From Orbus hercynius (GTDB lineage Bacteria > Pseudomonadota > Gammaproteobacteria > Enterobacterales > Orbaceae): a stretch of 64,000 nucleotides of DNA. The notes beneath the pieces are model-generated. The model had not been told where the DNA came from. It saw nothing but the letters and a program-made list of their open reading frames with translations, and made no database searches. Positions 30,803 to 40,990 of this stretch are shown here, in pieces; position 1 is the first letter of the stretch; each line of letters starts with the position of its first letter. The translations under genes were made by a program, and so were the position numbers. The DNA is taken from positions 186,001-250,000 of the forward strand of contig NZ_RBWY01000002.1 of NCBI RefSeq assembly GCF_003634275.1. The letters run 5' to 3'.

Positions 30803-30829
30803 GCCCGTAAAAAGCGGGCGATAAATTTT
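30803..30829 (+). terminator. Possible ppnN terminator
   Basis: GCCCG (30803-30807) and CGGGC (30815-30819) form a short GC stem. A T-run (ATTTTT) comes a few bases later, so termination is plausible but weak. Confidence 0.4.
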
Positions 30830-30988
30830 TCACAATTCACGATATAACCCTATAAAAAATAAGATAAACTTTTATAGATATTAACTATAAAAATAATAGA
30901 TTGAGACAAGTGGTAAAGCGCGTATACTAAATAAAGCGAATGTTGTCTTTAATGCTATTTCCTAAAATAATTACAAAGGAGCAATACC

Positions 30989-31612
30989 ATGGCTTACACG
31001 TTATCCCCTTTACCTTATGCATATGATGCGTTAGAACCCTATATGGATGCTGAAACATTGCATTTGCATCATGACAAGCATCATCAAACATATGTTAACA
31101 ATGCCAATGCAGCACTTGAATCACTACCGGCTGAATTACGTGACTTATCTCCAGAAGCACTATTAGCTCAGTTAGATAAAGTGCCTGCTGATAAATTAAA
31201 TCCAATTAAAAATAACGTTGGTGGTCATGCTAACCATACTTTATTCTGGGACTTGTTGAAAGTCGGTACTGAATTAAAAGGTGAGCTTAAAGCGGCTATC
31301 GAAAAAGATTTCGGTTCAGTTGATGCGTTTAAAGAGAAATTTGCTGCTGCTGCAACGGGTCGATTTGGTTCTGGTTGGGCATGGTTAGTTTTACAAAATG
31401 GTAAATTAGCAGTGGTTTCAACACCGAATCAAGATACCCCGATTATGGGTGAAAAATTTGCTGGCGTTTGGGGTACACCCATTCTAACGCTTGATGTTTG
31501 GGAACACTCTTATTACCTCAAATATCAAAACCGTCGTGTTGATTATATTGCTGCGTTTTGGAATATCGTAAACTGGGATAAAGTTGCTCAGTTGTATGCG
31601 GCTGCTAAGTAG
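30989..31612 (+). CDS. sodA: Superoxide dismutase [Mn]
   Basis: Cytoplasmic superoxide detoxification. The 207-aa protein matches E. coli SodA (206 aa). Metal ligands are seen in [22 protein letters not shown] and [16 protein letters not shown]. The sequence around [26 protein letters not shown] fits the Mn type rather than SodB. AAAGGAG lies upstream of the ATG. I could not assign a Fur or SoxS site in the 216-bp upstream gap. Followed by a strong bidirectional terminator. Confidence 0.96.
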   Translation: MAYTLSPLPYAYDALEPYMDAETLHLHHDKHHQTYVNNANAALESLPAELRDLSPEALLAQLDKVPADKLNPIKNNVGGHANHTLFWDLLKVGTELKGELKAAIEKDFGSVDAFKEKFAAAATGRFGSGWAWLVLQNGKLAVVSTPNQDTPIMGEKFAGVWGTPILTLDVWEHSYYLKYQNRRVDYIAAFWNIVNWDKVAQLYAAAK

Positions 31613-31630
31613 TTAATCACTTCATCAATA

Positions 31631-31660
31631 AAAAATACCGTTTTAAAACGGTATTTTTTT
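31631..31660. terminator. Bidirectional terminator between sodA and the LTA synthase-like gene
   Basis: AAAAATACCGTTTT (31631-31644) is the exact reverse complement of AAAACGGTATTTTT (31645-31658), with T-runs on both strands. It serves both convergent genes. Confidence 0.9.
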
Positions 31661-31738
31661 GCCTATAATTTGGCTGATTACTGTAATCTCAAGCATGATT
31701 ACAGCAATACCTCCATCTTCTCATTTTACTTATTTAAA

Positions 31739-33820
31739 TTAGTGTGACTCGATTTGTTTGGTGAGCTGCCATTGCAGCAGCTTTGTCCAACTTTGCCAAC
31801 GTGAGAGCACGGCTTGTTGCGCTGGCGTTAATTCGTGTTGACCATCACTGACCGCTAGTCCTTCAGTATCTTGCCAAGGTAAAAACGTGTTGTTAGTTAA
31901 CGCATACGCCCCATATTGATCAATTGTTACATAAGGATTATAGCCGACATTACACCATAACGGATTAAGGGTTGTTGCTAATAAGTTACAGCCAGTTTGA
32001 TAGTAAGGCGTTTGAGAAAGTGACAGCTGATACAAGGTCGGCATAATATCTTTATGGCTACCGATACGGCGCTTATCATAGACAGAATTGTATTGATAGG
32101 CTTTGGGTACATACAAGTAGAATGGTACTGCATGGCTCAACACTAAATCTTGTGGATCGGGATAGCCAATACGGCGCAGATTATGGTCGCCAGTTGCAGC
32201 TAAAATTGTGTGATCAGCCAGTGGTTGCGATTTGACCCAGTTAATAAAATTACCGAGCTGTTCATTACTGTAGCGAAATGTATTGAACATATTTCTTAAT
32301 TCAATTTCTGAATCCATATTTTTAAATCTTTGTAACTCTTGAGGGGTGAAAGTATAGTTAAAATAAGGATTACCAGCCGGAAGGTGATAAGGCGGATGAT
32401 TGGTGACCGACATCATCATGATCATGACATGTTCACCGTTTTTTTCCGCTTGCGCCAATCTCTTTTCGGCATATTTAAACATATACTCATCAGGCACGCC
32501 CCAAGTACTTAGCTCTGCATCTGGAAATTCATGCTGTAGTGTATTTTGTTCAATAAATTCATCAACGCCTAATTTTGGTAGAAATTGATTTAAATTTCGC
32601 CAAGCACCATTACCGGCAGTGATATAAATAATTTTATAACCATTATCTTTAAAAGGCTTAAACATGTTACTAATAAATTGGGCATCTTGTGCAATCGATT
32701 GGCTGATTTTATCCATTGGACTGCGAACAAAAAAACGATTAAGTGAGTCAATTGTGCCATCGCCTTCCGAAACAAAGCGAGAGAACAACCAATCATTTTG
32801 CCAATGTGGTCGCAGTGTGCCTAGCAGATCCCGGTTAGCGCTATCGAATTGGAATAAATGACTACCCATACTTTCCATCACCGAAAAAACAACATTGGGC
32901 AATTTGGCTTCTGCGATTGGATTTTGGTCAGTTTCACTCATAAAAATATTGACTGAATCTGGTTTATCTTCACCAAAAAATGCTTTCATCGCTTGTTCGC
33001 GCTGTACTGGTGAAAGATGTACTAGCTGATCTTCTAACTGATAAGCCGTATAAGCCCAATTCATGGCAATAACGCCATTTGGCACAAATTGATTTAACAT
33101 GGCATAGCGCGATATTTGGCCATTAGCTTCCCTTAATGGGAATGTGCTGACGCCGCCACGACAGCCAATAAATAGCATGATTAACACAACGATAGCACAC
33201 GGTATAGCAATCGATGATGAAGTTGTGTGATTAATTCTTTTGGTAATCAAACACCGCCAAAAGGTGGTGAATTTAAATAAAACGTACGTTAATAAGATTA
33301 AAGCAAACCCACCCCATATCACGGGATAATCAGACCAGATCGTTTTTAGTACCGCAACAGTATCATCATCAATCAATCCAAAAATAAACACATCAATATG
33401 GCGATCGTAGGTTATGTAGTAGAAAATATTGATGACAGTAAAAACAGTGATTAATAGCAGACAACATGTGGCTAAATAACTGAGTATTTTTTGCCAAAAC
33501 GCGGTGACTTTGGCAGAAAATAGGGTGAATAGGCTTAAAATCAGTAATGTGCCAAACGCTATATTAGCAATTCTAATATCAAAGCGTAGACCGATTGTTA
33601 ATAGTTCAATAACATCGTTTTGATATTCTAAAATTTTGTGTTGGCTGACGTAAGTGAACAGTAGAAATAAGCGTCCTAAGCTTTGGACGATCAGTGATAA
33701 TAGCCATGGCATAAATAAAATCGCCATCGCTTGTTTGAATCGAATAAACCACATAGATAAAGCGCTCGATGATGTTGATATTGTATAGCAGCGCACTCTG
33801 CTACTAAGTAAGCCGACCAT
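31739..33820 (-). CDS. LTA synthase / MdoB-family membrane phosphotransferase
   Basis: Alkaline-phosphatase-superfamily membrane enzyme of up to 693 aa. About five N-terminal membrane segments precede an extracytoplasmic sulfatase-fold domain. The catalytic set of LtaS and MdoB-type enzymes is visible: Glu316 in FSVMESMG, nucleophile Thr356 in GDGTIDSL, and Asp545-His546 in ATGDHN. Such enzymes transfer glycerol phosphate or phosphoethanolamine to glycans or lipids. A Gram-negative role in osmoregulated glucan or lipid A modification is likely, but I cannot name the substrate. A second ATG at 33754 (MWFIRFKQ) is an alternative start; neither has a good ribosome binding site. Confidence 0.82.
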   Translation of the reverse strand: MVGLLSSRVRCYTISTSSSALSMWFIRFKQAMAILFMPWLLSLIVQSLGRLFLLFTYVSQHKILEYQNDVIELLTIGLRFDIRIANIAFGTLLILSLFTLFSAKVTAFWQKILSYLATCCLLLITVFTVINIFYYITYDRHIDVFIFGLIDDDTVAVLKTIWSDYPVIWGGFALILLTYVLFKFTTFWRCLITKRINHTTSSSIAIPCAIVVLIMLFIGCRGGVSTFPLREANGQISRYAMLNQFVPNGVIAMNWAYTAYQLEDQLVHLSPVQREQAMKAFFGEDKPDSVNIFMSETDQNPIAEAKLPNVVFSVMESMGSHLFQFDSANRDLLGTLRPHWQNDWLFSRFVSEGDGTIDSLNRFFVRSPMDKISQSIAQDAQFISNMFKPFKDNGYKIIYITAGNGAWRNLNQFLPKLGVDEFIEQNTLQHEFPDAELSTWGVPDEYMFKYAEKRLAQAEKNGEHVMIMMMSVTNHPPYHLPAGNPYFNYTFTPQELQRFKNMDSEIELRNMFNTFRYSNEQLGNFINWVKSQPLADHTILAATGDHNLRRIGYPDPQDLVLSHAVPFYLYVPKAYQYNSVYDKRRIGSHKDIMPTLYQLSLSQTPYYQTGCNLLATTLNPLWCNVGYNPYVTIDQYGAYALTNNTFLPWQDTEGLAVSDGQHELTPAQQAVLSRWQSWTKLLQWQLTKQIESH

Positions 33821-34069
33821 TGTAAATAAAATATGATAATTTGTGTATTAACTTTGAGTATCAAATTCCTTTTTTATACTTATTTGTGTTTTATTTCACC
33901 GATGAATACCGCTTTTATATATTAAAATTGACGATGATAAATAATCATGATAAATAGCTAACCTCTTATTATATATCAATATTATCTAAATGAGTTATTG
34001 ATACCGCATCATTTTGATGTGTAAATATAATAGGCATTATTCTAATATTTAAAAAGGAAAGGAATTCAT

Positions 34070-34759
34070 ATGTATTCTCTAAAAATAAGATGTGTTGCTG
34101 AAACATTTGGCACGTTCTGGCTTGTTCTGGGTGGCTGTGGTAGTGCAGTTTTAGCTGGTTCATTTATTGGCTATGCAGGCGTGGCTTTAGCATTTGGCTT
34201 AACTGTGCTAACCATGGCGTATGCAATTGGGCATATTTCAGGCTGTCACCTTAACCCGGCTGTGACAATTGGCTTATCGGTCGGTAAACGTTTTCCATTG
34301 AAGGAAGCAATACCCTATATTATTGCTCAGGTTATTGGCGGCATCATTGCGGCAGCAGTAATTTATGTGATTGCAAGTGGCCAAACAGGATTTAGTTTAG
34401 CTGATGGCTTTGCGGCTAATGGTGTGGGTGAACACTCGCCGGCTAAATATAGCTTACTTGCTGGCATGGTATGTGAAATTGTAATGACTTTTGCTTTTTT
34501 GATGATTATTATGGGCTCAACGCATAGTAAAGCACCAGTAGGTTTTGCACCTATCGCAATTGGTTTGGGCTTAACGTTGATTCACTTAATTAGCATTCCC
34601 GTTACTAATACTTCAGTTAATCCAGCTCGCGCAACGAGTCAGGCTATTTTTGTTCAAGGATGGGCACTTGAACAACTTTGGATTTTCTGGGTTGGTCCAA
34701 TTATTGGTGCGGTATTAGCTGGGATTATCTATCCTTTATTATGTAAAAATGATAAATAG
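34070..34759 (+). CDS. aqpZ: Aquaporin Z
   Basis: Water channel of the inner membrane. The 229 aa (231 in E. coli) form six membrane helices and two NPA half-helices (HLNPAVTIG and SVNPARAT). The filter region [13 protein letters not shown]-type segment [20 protein letters not shown] matches AqpZ rather than the glycerol facilitator GlpF. AAGGAAAGGAA precedes the ATG. Single gene, ended by a terminator. Confidence 0.95.
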   Translation: MYSLKIRCVAETFGTFWLVLGGCGSAVLAGSFIGYAGVALAFGLTVLTMAYAIGHISGCHLNPAVTIGLSVGKRFPLKEAIPYIIAQVIGGIIAAAVIYVIASGQTGFSLADGFAANGVGEHSPAKYSLLAGMVCEIVMTFAFLMIIMGSTHSKAPVGFAPIAIGLGLTLIHLISIPVTNTSVNPARATSQAIFVQGWALEQLWIFWVGPIIGAVLAGIIYPLLCKNDK

Positions 34760-35181
34760 TCAATACACATTAATTGATCTAAAAAGATGCCTTGTATGAG
34801 GCATTTTTTTAGCAAAGTATCACTATCTTGGTACCATTTGCAGATATTTAATCTCACGGTTATCTCATGCAGAGTCATATGCTGCAAGCCATTGAGAATT
34901 TGCGTGGTTTTACGCTGTTAAACTATCAGATTATTCAAATTATACTGATAATATTTCTCACTAATTAAGCAAATTAGCCTGTCGATAATCCAATTCCTAT
35001 TATATTAATATGGAAATAGCTATTTGTGCTTATTGCTTTTATGGCATACATTATAGCAAAACAAAGAAAGTGTTGTTTACAGGCTGGCTTATATCGAAAT
35101 TTCCAGTATGGTTGATATTCGAAATGATTATCGTAGTCACCATTTTCGAATTATTTATACATTAAATAAGGGGATAATTCT
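34760..35181. other. Intergenic region aqpZ to cystine-type symporter
   Basis: 422 bases. The first 50 hold the aqpZ terminator. The remainder is AT-rich leader or promoter of the downstream transporter, including an imperfect inverted repeat ATTCGAAATG (35117-35126) and CATTTTCGAAT (35141-35151) close to the start. No small gene was recognised. Confidence 0.4.
34787..34810 (+). terminator. aqpZ terminator
   Basis: ATGCCT and AGGCAT pair around a short loop, followed by TTTTTTT (34804-34810). Confidence 0.85.
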
Positions 35182-36603
35182 ATGAATTCATCTGCGATGT
35201 TAGAAGGAACTTTTTTTGATAGATTTTTATCTATTACTCATTATCAAACACTAGTAGGTATTGTTGCGATTTTAATTTGTTTTTTTGTTTTGAAGCAATT
35301 ACAAAATAAAAAATATTCTTTTTCATTAAGAATGGTTGTTGCGTTGATCTTGGGGGCTATTTTAGGATTATCAATTCAAGCATTTGGCGGTTTTCCAACT
35401 ACATCTTCAGTGTGGATGAATGAAATCAGTATATGGTATGGGCTTGTTGGTAATGCCTTTATTGCATTTATCCGCATGCTCGTTATTCCATTGATTTTTG
35501 TTTCTATTGTCAAAGTGATTATTGATTTTGCGGGTAAAGAAAACTTACCTAAAATCGCATTTAGAGGTATTTTTTGGTTATTGTTTACAACCGCAATTGC
35601 TTGTGTATTAGGTGCGCTATTAGCAAATATATTTAATTTGGGTGCGAGTACCTCAAGTACTTCGGTTGTTGCTCAAGCCAAAACCTATACTAATTTAGTT
35701 GATACGCTACTACGTTTAATTCCAAGTAATATTATCACCGCAATGAATACCGAAAATATTGTTGGTTTGGTGATCTTTTCTGCTTTACTTGGTATTGCGG
35801 CCAATCGAATGGAAAAGAAAAATCCCGAAATTATTGGGGTATTTAAAAATTTAATTCAAGGTTTATATAAAATCGTGATGTCGGTGACAATGACTATCAT
35901 TAAATATATGCCTTTTGCTGTTGTTGCGTTACTTGCACGCACTATTGTTTCGAATGGTATCCCAGCAATTATCGATGTATCTAGTTTTGTCTTAGCAATT
36001 TACATTGCTATGCTTGTGATGTTGGTTGTTCATATTGTGATTATTGCTATCCATGGTGTGCCTCCGGTTATGTTTATCCGAAAAGCTTTCAGTACATGGT
36101 TACTTGCCTTTACCAGCCGCTCATCGATTGGTACTTTACCAATGACCATTTCAACCTTGACCAATCGGATGGGTGTAAACAGTGGTACGGCGAATTTAGT
36201 CGGCTCATTAGGTAGTACCATGGGTATGAACGGCTGTGCCGGTTTTTTTCCGGCAATGATTGCAGTTATGGTTGCACATATGATTGGCATCGAAACTGGG
36301 GTACAATTTTATATTATGATGCTCATTGTGGTGGTAATTGGCTCAATTGGAATTGCGGGTATACCGGGAACAGCAACGGTTGCTGCGACAATTGTTTTAT
36401 CGGGTATGGGCATGGCCGAGTCTTTTGCTTTAATTGGTATTGTGTTGGCAATCGATCCTATTATTGATATGGCAAGAACCGTTGCTAATGTATCTGGAAC
36501 AATGGCCTCTGCAGTTGCGACTGACCGTGAAGTTGGCACAATGGATATGGATGTGTTTAATGATCCACAAGCGGGGCTTGATAGCTTAGATGAGCTATCT
36601 TAG
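35182..36603 (+). CDS. Dicarboxylate/amino acid:cation symporter, cystine (TcyP) type
   Basis: A 473-aa secondary transporter of the DAACS family with about eight membrane helices and two re-entrant loops. The serine-rich loop AFTSRSSIGTLPMTI, the MNGCAGFFPAMIAVMVAH segment and the substrate-site IDMARTVANVSGTMASAVATDRE align with the L-cystine transporter TcyP (YdjN) of E. coli better than with GltP. Substrate assignment as cystine is inference. The next gene, 63 bp downstream, encodes a disulfide-reductase-like flavoprotein, which fits cystine uptake. GGGG precedes the ATG. Confidence 0.8.
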   Translation: MNSSAMLEGTFFDRFLSITHYQTLVGIVAILICFFVLKQLQNKKYSFSLRMVVALILGAILGLSIQAFGGFPTTSSVWMNEISIWYGLVGNAFIAFIRMLVIPLIFVSIVKVIIDFAGKENLPKIAFRGIFWLLFTTAIACVLGALLANIFNLGASTSSTSVVAQAKTYTNLVDTLLRLIPSNIITAMNTENIVGLVIFSALLGIAANRMEKKNPEIIGVFKNLIQGLYKIVMSVTMTIIKYMPFAVVALLARTIVSNGIPAIIDVSSFVLAIYIAMLVMLVVHIVIIAIHGVPPVMFIRKAFSTWLLAFTSRSSIGTLPMTISTLTNRMGVNSGTANLVGSLGSTMGMNGCAGFFPAMIAVMVAHMIGIETGVQFYIMMLIVVVIGSIGIAGIPGTATVAATIVLSGMGMAESFALIGIVLAIDPIIDMARTVANVSGTMASAVATDREVGTMDMDVFNDPQAGLDSLDELS

Positions 36604-36666
36604 CGTTAAATGGGTGATGACAAGAATTTAAATTGCATTGATATATTCGGTGGTTAAGGAGTGTAA

Positions 36667-38001
36667 ATGAATTATTTAATTTTAGGTGCCAATGCCGCAG
36701 GGCTTTCTGCTGCTGTGCGAATTTTGAAGTGTGATAAAAATGCAAAAATCACCGTGCTAGAAAAAAGTGAGGTTGTTTCGTTTGGTTCATGTGGTATTCC
36801 ATACTATGTGGCTGGGGAATTTACTGATATTGAACAAATGACCGCTAGGCCTTATCAGGATTTTATAAAATTAGGCATTGATATTAAGTTACAGCATGAA
36901 GCGATTGAGATTGATATAAAGCATAAAACGGTAATAAGTCATCATCTTAGCGATAAAAAACAGGTTGAGTTTGTGTATGACAAGCTATTAATTGCTGTTG
37001 GTGCATCGCCCTCTCGTCCGCCAGTGAATGGCTTGGATGTGCAAAATGTGATGACAATGCATTCACGCGATGATGCAAAAAGAATTGTCAATGCGCTAGA
37101 TCATACCGAAAACGTGGTAATTATTGGTGGTGGTTTTATTGGGCTTGAAGCGGCTGAAGCATTGAGACATCAAGGTAAAAATGTTACCCTCGTTGAATTT
37201 GCACCGCGTATTTTAAATAAAGCTTTTGATGAGCAAATCACAACATTATTGCAGCAAGAGTTGGTCAAAAATGGGGTTAATTTAAGAACTGAAGAAGCGG
37301 TAAATAGCATTCTGAGTGACAATGGTAAAGTCACAGCGGTTGTCACGAATAAAAATAGCTACCTTGCTGATCTGGTTATTGTAGCAACAGGCTTTAAGCC
37401 AAACACGGCCTTTTTAAAGCAAAGTGGTATTGAATTAACCCCCCAAGGGGCGATTATTATCGACAATGCGTGTCGCACTAATATTGTTGATGTCTATGCG
37501 GCTGGCGATTGTGCGACGGTTGTGCATTGTATTTTGGGTAATACTTTTATTCCGCTTGCGACCACCGCCAATAAATTAGGCCGCTTAGTGGGCGATGTAA
37601 TGGCTGGTCATAATAGCCAATTCATTGGCACGCTTGGCTCGAGTGGCATCCGTATTTTTGACTTTGAAGCGGGCCGTACGGGAATTACTGAAGAAGAGGC
37701 TAAGCACAATAATATCGATTATGGTGTTGTTTTTGTCAAAGATAAAAATCACACAGACTATGTGCAACCACAAACAGATATTTGGGTTAAGCTTATTTAC
37801 GATAAAGTTTCGCGAGTATTATTGGGCGGGCAAATTTGCGGTGCCTATTTAGGTGGGAGTGTTCACCGTGTTGATGCATTAGCCGTGGCGATTTATGCAA
37901 AACTAACTGTTGAACAGCTTGGCTTTATGGATTTTATTTATGCTCCGCCTTTTGCAAGAACCTGGGATGTACTCAATATTGCCGGTAACGTCGCAAAATA
38001 G
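36667..38001 (+). CDS. CoA-disulfide reductase / NADH oxidase-like flavoprotein
   Basis: A 444-aa FAD and NAD(P)H-dependent oxidoreductase of the single-cysteine disulfide reductase group. The N-terminus binds FAD (LGANAAGLSAA), Cys42 in SFGSCGIPYYV is the redox-active cysteine of the NADH oxidase, CoA-disulfide reductase and NADH peroxidase family, VVIIGGGFIGLEAAEALR binds NAD(P)H, and YAAGDCA is the second FAD motif. Family members reduce CoA disulfide, persulfides, O2 or H2O2. Adjacency to a cystine-type importer suggests a thiol-disulfide role. It may form a two-gene operon. Confidence 0.82.
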   Translation: MNYLILGANAAGLSAAVRILKCDKNAKITVLEKSEVVSFGSCGIPYYVAGEFTDIEQMTARPYQDFIKLGIDIKLQHEAIEIDIKHKTVISHHLSDKKQVEFVYDKLLIAVGASPSRPPVNGLDVQNVMTMHSRDDAKRIVNALDHTENVVIIGGGFIGLEAAEALRHQGKNVTLVEFAPRILNKAFDEQITTLLQQELVKNGVNLRTEEAVNSILSDNGKVTAVVTNKNSYLADLVIVATGFKPNTAFLKQSGIELTPQGAIIIDNACRTNIVDVYAAGDCATVVHCILGNTFIPLATTANKLGRLVGDVMAGHNSQFIGTLGSSGIRIFDFEAGRTGITEEEAKHNNIDYGVVFVKDKNHTDYVQPQTDIWVKLIYDKVSRVLLGGQICGAYLGGSVHRVDALAVAIYAKLTVEQLGFMDFIYAPPFARTWDVLNIAGNVAK

Positions 38002-38178
38002 ATTAACGGTATTTCTGGTGTTAATAAATACCATTAACTGAAAATATTCAATGTAATAAGATGAGTTTAATGGTATCGATCTTGATAATAATCTTGTTTA
38101 TTCGCGTTAATTATCTGTATTATTTATTCATATTTCGTTAAAATAAGGCCTAATATAACACGATTTAAATTGAGTATT

Positions 38179-39277
38179 ATGTTTGAAATTAATCCAGTCA
38201 GAAGTAAAATTGTAGAACTAACAGAACGTACAGCGGTTATCCGGGGGTACCTTTGACTATGAAGAGAAGAAAGAGCGTCTTGAGGAAGTTAACGGTGAAC
38301 TCGAACAGGCGGATGTTTGGTCTAATCCAGAAAAAGCGCAATCACTCGGCAAAGAGCGAGTAGCGCTTGAAGAAATCGTCAGTACCATCGACTCACTTAT
38401 TCAAGGTCTAGATGATGTAGCAGAGCTATTAGAGCTAGCTATTGAGGCGGAAGATCAAGATACATTTGATGAAACAAATTTCGAACTAATTGAACTCGAA
38501 AAAAAACTCGATAAACTAGAATTTTGTCGCATGTTTGCGGGTCAATATGATAGTGCTGATTGTTATTTGGATATTCAATCCGGTTCAGGTGGTACGGAAG
38601 CTCAAGATTGGGCTGAAATGCTATTACGCATGTATTTGCGCTGGGCTGAATCACGTTCATTTACCACGGAAGTGATGGAGATCTCCGATGGCGATGTTGC
38701 TGGTATTAAATCAGCCACAATTCGTATTGCGGGTGACTATGCTTATGGTTGGTTACGCACCGAAACCGGGGTTCATCGTTTAGTCCGCAAAAGCCCTTTT
38801 GACTCAGGTAATCGTCGGCATACTTCGTTTGCGTCAGTATTTGTCTATCCTGAAGTCGATGATGATATTGATATTGAAATTAATCCGGTAGATTTACGTA
38901 TTGATGTTTACCGCGCGTCAGGTGCCGGAGGGCAGCATGTTAATAAGACTGAATCAGCTGTTCGAATTACGCACATTCCAACCGGCATTGTGACGCAATG
39001 CCAGAATAATCGTTCACAACACAGCAATAAAGATCAAGCAATGAAACAGTTGAAAGCAAAATTGTATGAGCTTGAAATGCACAAGAAAAATGCCGAGAAG
39101 CAACAGATGGAAGAGAATAAATCGGATATCGGTTGGGGCAGCCAGATACGTTCTTATGTTTTGGATGATTCTCGAATCAAAGATTTACGAACTGGCGTGG
39201 AAACACGTAATACACAAGCCGTCTTGGATGGTGATTTAGATCAATTCATTGAAGAAAGCTTAAAAGCTGGATTATAA
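38179..39277 (+). CDS. prfB: Peptide chain release factor 2, made by programmed +1 frameshift
   Basis: Terminates translation at UGA and UAA. The first 25 codons ([25 protein letters not shown]) end at an in-frame TGA at 38254-38256; continuing from 38255 in the +1 frame gives 340 more codons, 365 aa in total, the same as E. coli RF2. The anticodon-like SPF tripeptide (VRKSPFDS) and catalytic GGQ (SGAGGQHVN) are present. Residue 246 is alanine, as in most bacteria, whereas E. coli K-12 has threonine. lysS follows by 23 bp, the conserved prfB-lysS operon. Confidence 0.97.
38241..38257 (+). other. prfB programmed +1 frameshift site
   Basis: CGGGGGTACCTTTGAC contains a Shine-Dalgarno-like GGGGG placed three bases before the CTT codon, followed by TGA-C. 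This is the same geometry as the E. coli site. When RF2 is scarce the ribosome pauses at UGA and slips +1 from CUU to UUU, so RF2 controls its own synthesis. Confidence 0.95.
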
Positions 39278-39300
39278 ATAGTTAATTTAAGGTAAAAACC

Positions 39301-40821
39301 ATGTCAACAGAAACTCAAGATCAAATTCAAAATAGCTTAGAAGAGTTAAATAATGAACTGAAAACTCGTCGTGAAAAGCTTGTACAGATTCGTGAACAAG
39401 GTATTGCATTCCCTAATGATTTTCGTCGTGATGCGATTTCTAACCAATTACATGAGAAATATGGCGAGAAGACGAACGAAGAACTTGTTGAATCAAAAAT
39501 TTATGTTGCTGTTGCAGGACGAATGATGATGCGCCGAATTATGGGTAAAGCATCGTTTGTATCATTACAAGATGTTGGTGGCCAAATTCAGCTTTATGTG
39601 ACACGTGATGATTTACCGGAAGGGCTATACAACGAACAATTTAAAAAATGGGACTTAGGCGATATTATTGCTGCTAAAGGTTATCTGTTTAAAACCAAAA
39701 CCGGTGAGTTATCGATTCATTGTGAAGAAATTCGATTATTAACTAAAGCCCTTAGACCGCTACCGGACAAATTCCATGGTTTAGCGGATCAAGAGACGCG
39801 TTACCGTCAACGTTATCTTGATTTGATTACCAATGAAGAATCTCGTGCGACATTTAAAGTCCGTTCGCAAATTGTGGCTGAAATTCGTCAATTTATGGCT
39901 GAGCAGCACTTTATGGAAGTTGAAACACCGATGATGCAAGTCATTCCTGGCGGTGCATCAGCTAAGCCATTTATTACTCATCATAATGCGCTTGATTTAG
40001 ATATGTACTTGCGCATTGCACCTGAGCTTTATCTTAAACGATTAGTTGTGGGTGGTTTTGAACGCGTTTATGAAATCAACCGTAACTTCCGTAATGAAGG
40101 TGTATCACCTCGGCATAACCCCGAGTTTACGATGATGGAGCTTTATATGGCTTATGCTGATTATAAAGATCTTATTATTCTTACTGAAACATTATTCCGC
40201 CGTTTAGCGGTGGTGACAACAGGTTCACCAGTGGTTCAGTATGGTGAGCATAGCTTTGATTTTGGTAAACCATTTATTAAAATGACGATGCGTGAAGCAA
40301 TTTGCCATTATCGACCAGAAACAAACAATGCCGATCTCGATGATTTTGATAAAGCTTGTGCAGTTGCAAAAACAGTCGGTATTGAGGTTGAAAAATCTTG
40401 GGGATTAGGTCGCGTAGTAACTGAAATTTTTGAAGAAGTTGCCGAAGCGAATTTAATTCAACCAACCTTTATTACTGAGTATCCAGCTGAAGTATCTCCT
40501 CTGGCACGTCGTAATGATGACAACCCATTTGTGACGGATCGTTTTGAATTTTTTATTGGTGGACGTGAAATTGGTAATGGTTTCTCAGAACTCAATGATG
40601 CTGAAGATCAAGCAGAGCGCTTTGCTGATCAGGTTAAACAAAAAGATTCAGGCGATGATGAAGCGATGTTTTATGATGAAGACTATGTTACGGCACTTGA
40701 GCATGGCTTACCGCCAACAGCAGGGCTTGGTATTGGTATCGATCGCAGCGTGATGCTTTTCACTAATAGTCATACTATTCGCGATGTTATTTTGTTCCCA
40801 GCAATGCGACCAGTTAAATAA
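39301..40821 (+). CDS. lysS: Lysyl-tRNA synthetase (class II)
   Basis: Charges tRNA-Lys. The 506-aa protein (505 in E. coli) has the N-terminal OB-fold anticodon domain ([23 protein letters not shown]) and class II motifs: motif 1 around [21 protein letters not shown], motif 2 [30 protein letters not shown], motif 3 [20 protein letters not shown]. It lies 23 bp after prfB with ribosome binding site AAGG. Confidence 0.98.
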   Translation: MSTETQDQIQNSLEELNNELKTRREKLVQIREQGIAFPNDFRRDAISNQLHEKYGEKTNEELVESKIYVAVAGRMMMRRIMGKASFVSLQDVGGQIQLYVTRDDLPEGLYNEQFKKWDLGDIIAAKGYLFKTKTGELSIHCEEIRLLTKALRPLPDKFHGLADQETRYRQRYLDLITNEESRATFKVRSQIVAEIRQFMAEQHFMEVETPMMQVIPGGASAKPFITHHNALDLDMYLRIAPELYLKRLVVGGFERVYEINRNFRNEGVSPRHNPEFTMMELYMAYADYKDLIILTETLFRRLAVVTTGSPVVQYGEHSFDFGKPFIKMTMREAICHYRPETNNADLDDFDKACAVAKTVGIEVEKSWGLGRVVTEIFEEVAEANLIQPTFITEYPAEVSPLARRNDDNPFVTDRFEFFIGGREIGNGFSELNDAEDQAERFADQVKQKDSGDDEAMFYDEDYVTALEHGLPPTAGLGIGIDRSVMLFTNSHTIRDVILFPAMRPVK

Positions 40822-40831
40822 AATCAAAGTA

Positions 40832-40857
40832 AAAAAGCGGCATTAGCCGCTTTTTTT
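40832..40857 (+). terminator. prfB-lysS terminator
   Basis: AAAAAGCGGC (40832-40841) and GCCGCTTTTT (40846-40855) form a perfect stem with loop ATTA and a long T-run. Confidence 0.92.
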
Positions 40858-40908
40858 ATCAATGTTATGTGATAAATAATTAAAGATATAGTGCTTAATA
40901 AAACAAAA

Positions 40909-40935
40909 AGGTCAAATTATTTAATAATTTGACCT
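40909..40935 (-). terminator. hupA terminator
   Basis: AGGTCAAATTAT (40909-40920) and ATAATTTGACCT (40924-40935) form a perfect 12-bp stem with a 3-base loop; on the minus strand TTTTGTTTT follows. It lies 55 bp after the hupA stop. Confidence 0.8.
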
Positions 40936-40990
40936 AAAATCCTGACTAATTCAATTAGAATAATTATCAGCTACAATTAGCGAATATAAA

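Noticed and set aside
38008-38032. GGTATTT/AAATACC hairpin after the flavoprotein gene as a terminator
   Set aside because: The 7-bp stem is AT-rich, the loop long, and no T-run follows.
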